Shown here piece by piece: positions 40,016-44,066 of a stretch of 44,066 nucleotides of DNA. The notes beneath the pieces are model-generated. The model was not told the DNA's origin. It saw only the letters and a list, made by a program, of their open reading frames with translations, and did no database searches. Position numbers and translations under genes: made by a program. Every line of letters starts with the position of its first letter. The first letter of the stretch is position 1. Source of the stretch: an uncultured Flavobacteriales bacterium (GTDB lineage: Bacteria; Bacteroidota; Bacteroidia; Palsa-965); assembly GCA_946478675.1 (NCBI GenBank), contig CAMLEF010000002.1, positions 1 through 44,066 on the forward strand, written 5' to 3'.

Positions 40016-41140
40016 ATGCATCTCTACTTCCATATTCCATTCTGCAAGCAAGCCTGTCACTACTGCGATTTTCATTTCTCGACTTCGCAGAAGAACAGGA
40101 CGGCGATCGTGCAGGCGATGCTGAAGGAACTGGAGCTGCGGAAAGGTGAATTGCCGGGAAAAGAATTGCAGTCGGTTTATTTCGGCGGCGGAACGCCTTC
40201 GGTGCTTTCGCAGGATGAGCTGCTGTCGGTTTTCGATGCGATCGCGAAAGATTTTTCCATTGCGGAAAATGCGGAAGTGACGCTCGAGGCAAACCCGGAC
40301 GATCTCACGCCGGAATATCTCGCGATGCTGAAACGTACGCCGGTAAATCGCCTGAGCATCGGCATCCAATCGTTTCGTGAAAGCGACCTGCGGATGATGA
40401 ACCGCGCGCATACGGTGGAAGAAGCGGAGACGGTGGTGAAGCGCGCGCAGGATGCCGGTTTTACGAATTTGACGGTCGATCTCATCTACGGCATTCCCGG
40501 TCTTTCCCTCGAAGAATGGCAGCAGCATCTCGAAAAAATAAATGCGCTCGGCGTTCCGCATTTCTCGGCGTATTGCCTCACTGTTGAGCCGCGCACGGCC
40601 CTCGCGCATCTCGTGAAAACGGGGAAGGTGCAGCCTGTCGATGAAGAGCTCGCTTCGCAGCATTTTTATGCATTGGCGGAATTCGCGGCTGCGCAAGGCT
40701 TCGAGCATTACGAAATTTCCAATCTGGCGAAGCCCGGTTTCATCGCGAAGCACAACAGCAGCTATTGGTTCGGTGAGCCGTATCTCGGCATCGGTCCTTC
40801 CGCGCACAGCTTCGACGGCAACACGCGGCGCTGGAACGTGGCGAACAATGCGCAATATCTCCGCGCGATCGCTGCCGGTGAAAAAACGTTCGAAGAAGAA
40901 CAGCTGAATCCGAAAGAACGTTTCAATGAATTCGTGATGACGCGGCTCCGCACCATGTGGGGACTCTCCCCCGAAGAAGTGATGCGGCAGTTCGGCGAAC
41001 AGGTTTTCCGCGAACTGGAAAAGAGCGCGCGGCCGTGGCTGCTTTCGGGCCATCTCACAATGAAAAACGGCGTGTTGGTGCTCACCGTAAAAGGCAGGCT
41101 CATGGCCGATCGCATTGCTTCCGATCTCTTTTTGGCTTGA
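40016..41140 (+). CDS. hemW: Radical SAM haem chaperone / HemN-like protein HemW
   Basis: The 374-residue protein begins MHLYFHIPFCKQACHYCDFHF, containing the radical-SAM CxxxCxxC cluster motif in its HemW form. YFGGGTPSVL, VTLEANPDDLT, NRLSIGIQSFRESDL and LTVDLIYGIPGLSLEEWQ follow, and the C-terminal HemN_C domain is present. It lacks the extra N-terminal extension and HNxxY features of true HemN, so it is assigned as HemW, which binds and transfers haem to respiratory proteins. It lies 10 kb from hemB and is not in an operon with it. The ATG directly abuts the heptad array, so no Shine-Dalgarno is present. Confidence 0.94.
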   Translation: MHLYFHIPFCKQACHYCDFHFSTSQKNRTAIVQAMLKELELRKGELPGKELQSVYFGGGTPSVLSQDELLSVFDAIAKDFSIAENAEVTLEANPDDLTPEYLAMLKRTPVNRLSIGIQSFRESDLRMMNRAHTVEEAETVVKRAQDAGFTNLTVDLIYGIPGLSLEEWQQHLEKINALGVPHFSAYCLTVEPRTALAHLVKTGKVQPVDEELASQHFYALAEFAAAQGFEHYEISNLAKPGFIAKHNSSYWFGEPYLGIGPSAHSFDGNTRRWNVANNAQYLRAIAAGEKTFEEEQLNPKERFNEFVMTRLRTMWGLSPEEVMRQFGEQVFRELEKSARPWLLSGHLTMKNGVLVLTVKGRLMADRIASDLFLA

Positions 41141-41186
41141 TTGTTGGGCTATTTCGGGTTAAATTTCAGTAGCAAACCCACGGGGC

Positions 41187-41864
41187 ATGCCCCAGAAATT
41201 GACGCGCCATCTTCTTGTTTTTTTCTTCTTACTCCCGTTTGCCGGAAGGTGCGGTGACTTCGAGGACCGCTACGGCATTGGCGTTGTTCACGTCGAGCCG
41301 TACAATTATTTTTCATTGGCATTCTGGGCGACACCGCACGACGTGATGCCGGTCGAGCAGGTGTATTTCTATCGCGACAGCCTGCAGGATCATCTGCATT
41401 ACGAATTTGCGACGTCGGGAAAAGACACGGCTCCTCCCTGGTTTTCGCCGTTGCTTTTTTCTGTTCAGCCGAATATGAAGCGCATCGACTTTTATTGTAT
41501 CGAGCGCAATGAAGACTGGTGTCGCGTGGTCGTGAATTCTGCGACGGGTGAAACGAAATGGATCGAGACCGGTGTCGACGTGCGGCTGCTTTCGTGGACG
41601 CAGTTTTTCAAGAACGTCGCGTGCATTCAGCCTTCGACGAGCGAATTGCTTTATGAAAAACCGGATGCGCGATCACGGAACGAACCGATCGCCGGCGAGA
41701 ATGCAAAACCGGAGATCAAAGTGCTGAAGATCGAAGGCGAATGGATGAACATCGAGGTGATCAGCTACGACAGCGGCCATCGCGAAACGGCGCGGAAATC
41801 GGGCTGGATCCGTTGGCGCGACGACAAAGACATGCGCATGCCCTGGCGGCTCACGGGTTGCTGA
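41187..41864 (+). CDS. Hypothetical exported protein
   Basis: This 225-residue protein starts MPQKLTRHLLVFFFLLPFAG, a signal peptide, then RCGDFEDRYG. The mature part is rich in aromatic and acidic residues (VHVEPYNYFSLAFWATPHD, WIRWRDDKDMRMPWRLTGC). The VIVNSATGETKWIETG-type region (RVVVNSATGETKWIE) and the later IKVLKIEGEWMNIEVIS resemble SH3-like segments of cell-wall-binding proteins, but I cannot place it in a family. Three Cys in the mature part may form disulphides. It is 46 nt after hemW and 29 nt before the cyclase gene. Confidence 0.75.
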   Translation: MPQKLTRHLLVFFFLLPFAGRCGDFEDRYGIGVVHVEPYNYFSLAFWATPHDVMPVEQVYFYRDSLQDHLHYEFATSGKDTAPPWFSPLLFSVQPNMKRIDFYCIERNEDWCRVVVNSATGETKWIETGVDVRLLSWTQFFKNVACIQPSTSELLYEKPDARSRNEPIAGENAKPEIKVLKIEGEWMNIEVISYDSGHRETARKSGWIRWRDDKDMRMPWRLTGC

Positions 41865-41871
41865 TTCCGCG

Positions 41872-41879
41872 TACATTTG
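41872..41879 (+). promoter_or_regulatory. Putative -7 element TACATTTG before the cyclase gene
   Basis: An exact TAnnTTTG match lies 14 nt before the ATG at 41894. No -33 TTTG at standard distance was found. Confidence 0.4.
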
Positions 41880-41893
41880 AGAAACGACTGACG

Positions 41894-42640
41894 ATGTTCG
41901 CGACGATCAATCACAAAGGCCACACCTACAAAGCGGATCTTTCCAAACCCATCGATATTTCCATTCCCATGTCCGATCACAGCGCGCGGGCGTGGTACGT
42001 CGATCCCATCCGAATCGAGCCGGTGCGCAACGGCGATTGGGTAGGAGAGGTGAAGCAGGGCGGTTCCGTCAACTTCCGCAATATCTTTTTCAACCCGCAC
42101 GCGCACGGCACGCACACCGAATGCGTCGGGCATATTTCGCCGGAGATCGAAAGCGTGAACCGCAGCCTGGCGAATTATTTTTTCATCGCGGAGCTCGTCA
42201 CCGTGTTGCCGGAGCAGCAGGACAACGGCGATTACGTCATCACGAAAAAACAAATGGAGATCGTGCTCGCGGATAAAAAGCCCGAAGCCGTCGTGCTCCG
42301 CACGATCGCCAATCCCGCTTCGAAGCTCGAAATGAACTGGTCGAACACCAACCCGCCGTACATCGACGAAGAAGCGATGAAATTCATCATCAGCCGCGGC
42401 GTCGATCATTTGTTGCTGGATCTTCCTTCGGTGGACCGCGAAGTGGACGGCGGAAAGCTGCTCGCGCATCGCGCCTTCTGGGAATACCCGGAGCACACGC
42501 AGTTCCATCGCACCATCACCGAATTCATTTACGTTCCCAACGACGTGTTCGACGGCAGCTACCTGTTGAATCTGCAGGTCGCTCCTTTTGAGAATGACGC
42601 ATCGCCCAGCCGCCCGGTGCTGTACAGGTTGGTGGGTTAA
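41894..42640 (+). CDS. Cyclase-family metal-dependent hydrolase (kynurenine formamidase-like)
   Basis: From the ATG at 41894 the product has 248 residues (MFATINHKGHTYKADLSKP). It shows the family metal-binding signature HAHGTHTECVGH, together with IDISIPMSDHS at the N-terminus and DHLLLDLPSVDREVDGG further on, as expected for PF04199 cyclase/kynurenine formamidase proteins. These hydrolyse N-formylkynurenine or cyclic/amide substrates using Zn or Mn. No other tryptophan-degradation gene is nearby, so the physiological substrate is open. An upstream in-frame extension to 41741 overlaps the previous gene and is rejected. Confidence 0.9.
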   Translation: MFATINHKGHTYKADLSKPIDISIPMSDHSARAWYVDPIRIEPVRNGDWVGEVKQGGSVNFRNIFFNPHAHGTHTECVGHISPEIESVNRSLANYFFIAELVTVLPEQQDNGDYVITKKQMEIVLADKKPEAVVLRTIANPASKLEMNWSNTNPPYIDEEAMKFIISRGVDHLLLDLPSVDREVDGGKLLAHRAFWEYPEHTQFHRTITEFIYVPNDVFDGSYLLNLQVAPFENDASPSRPVLYRLVG

Positions 42641-42779
42641 AAGGTTGGAAGGTTGGTTGGGTGGGTTGAGGACACGGCAATAAATTCCGGCGGAATAAAT
42701 GCTGCATTCAGATTTTCCAAACGTCGATCTTTACTAACCAACCAACTTTACCAACCCAACCAACCCTTCAACTCAACCG
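42626..42779. repeat. GGTTGG/CCAACC mirror-arm repeat
   Basis: The cyclase gene's last codons and the following bases (42628-42671) are a run of GGTTGG, GGTGGG and GGTTGGTTGGG units. The 47 nt before the next ATG (42733-42779) are a run of AACCAACC and CCAACCCAACC units, roughly reverse-complementary. The 60 nt between (42672-42732) show nothing special. Layout matches the heptad array before hemW although the unit differs. Confidence 0.65.
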
Positions 42780-42780
42780 C

Positions 42781-43272
42781 ATGAACATCGAAGACCTCCG
42801 CGACTACTGCCTCTCCAAACCCGGCGTGGAAGAAAGTTTCCCGTTCGACAGCGAGACGCTGGTGTTTAAAGTGAACGGCAAAGCGTTTTTGCTGACGGGG
42901 CTGGGCAGCTCGCCGATGCGTTTCAATGTGAAATGCGATCCGGAGCTGGCGGTGGAACTGCGCGAAAATCACAGCTGCGTGTTGCCGGGCTGGCACATGA
43001 ACAAGAAGCATTGGAATACGATCATCGTCGACGGATCTGTTCCCGTGAAGCTGCTGCACGAATGGATCGACCATTCGTATACGGTGGTCGCTGCGAAAGC
43101 GCCGAAGAAAAAAGCGCCGGCGAAAAAGAAAGCTGACGTGAAGAAAGCTGCTGCTTCCGCAAAAAAACGCACCGTGAAAAAGGTCGCGGCGAAAAAGAAA
43201 GTTGCTGCGAAGAAAAAAGCAGCTCCCGCGAAAAAACGCACGGCAAAGAAAACCGCGACGAAGCGTCGTTAA
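42781..43272 (+). CDS. MmcQ/YjbR family protein with histone-H1-like tail
   Basis: The 163-residue protein begins MNIEDLRDYCLSKPGVEESF and has the YjbR/DUF419 fold features: SFPFDSETLVFKVNGKAFLL, RFNVKCDPELAVELREN, PGWHMNKKHWNTIIVDGSVP. This occupies residues ~1-108 (the usual YjbR length). The last ~55 residues are almost only Lys, Ala, Pro, Arg and Thr in AAKKK-like repeats (APKKKAPAKKKADVKK and on), resembling the C-terminal tail of eukaryotic linker histone H1 and of bacterial HctB/AlgP-type proteins. The tail predicts non-specific nucleic-acid binding. The tail is in frame without a break. Confidence 0.88.
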   Translation: MNIEDLRDYCLSKPGVEESFPFDSETLVFKVNGKAFLLTGLGSSPMRFNVKCDPELAVELRENHSCVLPGWHMNKKHWNTIIVDGSVPVKLLHEWIDHSYTVVAAKAPKKKAPAKKKADVKKAAASAKKRTVKKVAAKKKVAAKKKAAPAKKRTAKKTATKRR

Positions 43273-43306
43273 AGAAACAATCCGCGCAATTCGCGAAATC
43301 CGTGGC

Positions 43307-43314
43307 TATCTTTG
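43307..43314 (+). promoter_or_regulatory. Putative -7 element TATCTTTG
   Basis: An exact TAnnTTTG match lies 15 nt before the DUF502 gene ATG. The preceding region is the end of the YjbR gene. Confidence 0.45.
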
Positions 43315-43329
43315 CCGATACATCTCCCA

Positions 43330-43902
43330 ATGAAAAACTTCATCAAATATTTCCTGCAGGGGCTCGTCGTGCTGGTGCCCGGTGCGATCACGGTGCTGGT
43401 GCTGTACAAAGCCTGGTCGTGGCTGCGCAGCCTCTTTGCAGACATCGACGTGATCGTGAACAAGTACGTCGACCCGCTGCTGTTCCTGGCGGGCGGCGTC
43501 ATCGTGATCTTCCTCGTCGGCGTTTTCACCTCGAATGTGATCGCGCGTTTTTTTCTCGAAGGCGCCAGCCGCATGATCGAGAAAATTCCTTTCGTGCGGC
43601 ACATCTATTCGCCGGTGAAAGATTTTACGTCGGCATTCCTCGGCAATAAAAAACGCTTCGACCGTCCCGTGCTCGTCGTGACGAACCTTTCCACCGGCAT
43701 CCGCGAGATCGGGTTCATCACCGACGACGATCTGTCGGAGCTCAGCATCGGCCCGGAATACGTAGCGGTTTATTTCCCGATGTCGTACGCGATTTCCGGG
43801 AGGCTGCAGATCGTGCCGAAAGTGCACATTACGCCGCTCAATGTTCCTGCGGCAGAAGCGATGAAATTCATCGTGTCCGGCGGTGTTTCCGAGGTCGATT
43901 GA
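43330..43902 (+). CDS. DUF502 family membrane protein
   Basis: From the ATG at 43330 the product has 190 residues (MKNFIKYFLQGLVVLVPGAI). Two membrane helices (about 5-27 and 48-72, LLFLAGGVIVIFLVGVFTS) are followed by a cytoplasmic domain: IEKIPFVRHIYSPVKDFTSA, DRPVLVVTNLSTGIREIGFI and a GRLQIVPKVHITPLNVPAAE segment. This is the signature of the DUF502 (PF04367) family of unknown function, often found next to cell-envelope or T9SS genes. An in-frame start six codons upstream overlaps the -7 element and is not used. It is followed by an exported protein gene. Confidence 0.9.
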   Translation: MKNFIKYFLQGLVVLVPGAITVLVLYKAWSWLRSLFADIDVIVNKYVDPLLFLAGGVIVIFLVGVFTSNVIARFFLEGASRMIEKIPFVRHIYSPVKDFTSAFLGNKKRFDRPVLVVTNLSTGIREIGFITDDDLSELSIGPEYVAVYFPMSYAISGRLQIVPKVHITPLNVPAAEAMKFIVSGGVSEVD

Positions 43903-43925
43903 AACAAAATCGCTTTTTTGGCGTA
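43900..43925 (+). promoter_or_regulatory. Possible ECF-type promoter TGAAAC-N16-CGTA
   Basis: TGAAAC (43900-43905, overlapping the DUF502 stop) and CGTA (43922-43925) have the exact spacing of a SigW-like promoter. It could alternatively be chance; it differs from the shared element upstream of the four-cysteine genes. Confidence 0.3.
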
Positions 43926-43961
43926 AATTTTGGAATCTCTTTATCACCTAATCCTATACCT

Positions 43962-44066
43962 ATGAAAAAGCTGTTACTCCTGCTGGTACTGCCTTTGGTG
44001 GCGATCAACGTCAACGCCCAAAAAATCAAGATCGACGTCAACGAGAAAAGTGAAAAGATCGGCGAC
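43962..44066 (+). CDS. N-terminus of an exported protein (cut by window end)
   Basis: The ATG at 43962 gives 35 codons, MKKLLLLLVLPLVAINVNAQ then KIKIDVNEKSEKIGD, with a clean signal peptide ending NAQ. The mature start is hydrophilic. The gene continues beyond the window, so length and function cannot be judged. Confidence 0.85.
   Translation, partial: MKKLLLLLVLPLVAINVNAQKIKIDVNEKSEKIGD

Noticed and set aside
1..44066. tRNA, rRNA and CRISPR arrays
   Set aside because: No cloverleaf-like segments, rRNA motifs or regularly spaced direct repeats with unique spacers were seen; the only tandem repeats have 7-nt or shorter periods.

Overview
This window is a gene-dense stretch of a moderately GC-rich member of the Bacteroidota. 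I infer the phylum from several independent marks. There is a C-terminal type IX secretion sorting domain (16904-18325). Many starts are preceded by TAnnTTTG-type -7 elements and few by Shine-Dalgarno motifs. Exported proteins carry signal peptides ending in AQ, and there are families restricted to the phylum (CarboxypepD_reg-like domains, Big_5 lipoproteins, TPR-SpoIIE regulators, DUF502). A finer assignment (Chitinophagales or Sphingobacteriales are guesses) cannot be made from the sequence alone. Nothing indicates a plasmid or prophage; this reads as chromosome.

Layout. 1-6100: the 5' part of a class II ribonucleotide reductase gene, a nitrilase-family omega-amidase, then on the minus strand ComF, a free-methionine-sulfoxide reductase and a Big_5 lipoprotein, and a divergent coiled-coil membrane protein. 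6100-15500: a 1160-residue outer-membrane barrel candidate, exonuclease III, an oligopeptide-type substrate-binding lipoprotein, a conserved hypothetical, an OmpA-like lipoprotein and an aldo/keto reductase. 15500-24750: a large palindromic intergenic element, a Tat-signal LD-carboxypeptidase followed by a T9SS-secreted LVIVD protein, a convergent deacetylase/glycosyltransferase pair, RadA, and a three-gene minus-strand unit led by a TPR-SpoIIE phosphatase. 24900-30600: tetrapyrrole synthesis (hemA, a hemC-hemD fusion, hemB) interrupted by a secreted MORN-like protein; hemW lies 10 kb further on. 30600-34440: a REP-associated transposase bracketed by two near-identical 49-nt REP units, a DUF2007-like protein, a metallo-hydrolase and QueA. 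34440-37830: four tandem paralogues with a four-cysteine N-terminal domain, an internal signal-peptide-like segment and a basic/aromatic C-terminal tail. 37867-44066: a membrane-anchored GH16-like protein, hemW, a cyclase-family metalloenzyme, a YjbR protein with a histone-H1-like tail, DUF502 and the start of an exported protein.

The best candidate for an undescribed system is the tandem four-cysteine family at 34595-37825. Its first two members share an extended upstream element (TGAAC-N14-CGTGTACCG) with the MORN-like gene 7 kb away, which suggests one small regulon, possibly under an ECF sigma factor. Second in interest are intergenic heptanucleotide arrays arranged as mirror-image arms between stop and start codons, the REP/transposase unit, a roughly 170-nt nested palindrome at 15586-15756, and several genes whose -7 element is so close to the start codon that the mRNA should be leaderless. 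No tRNA, rRNA or CRISPR array was seen.
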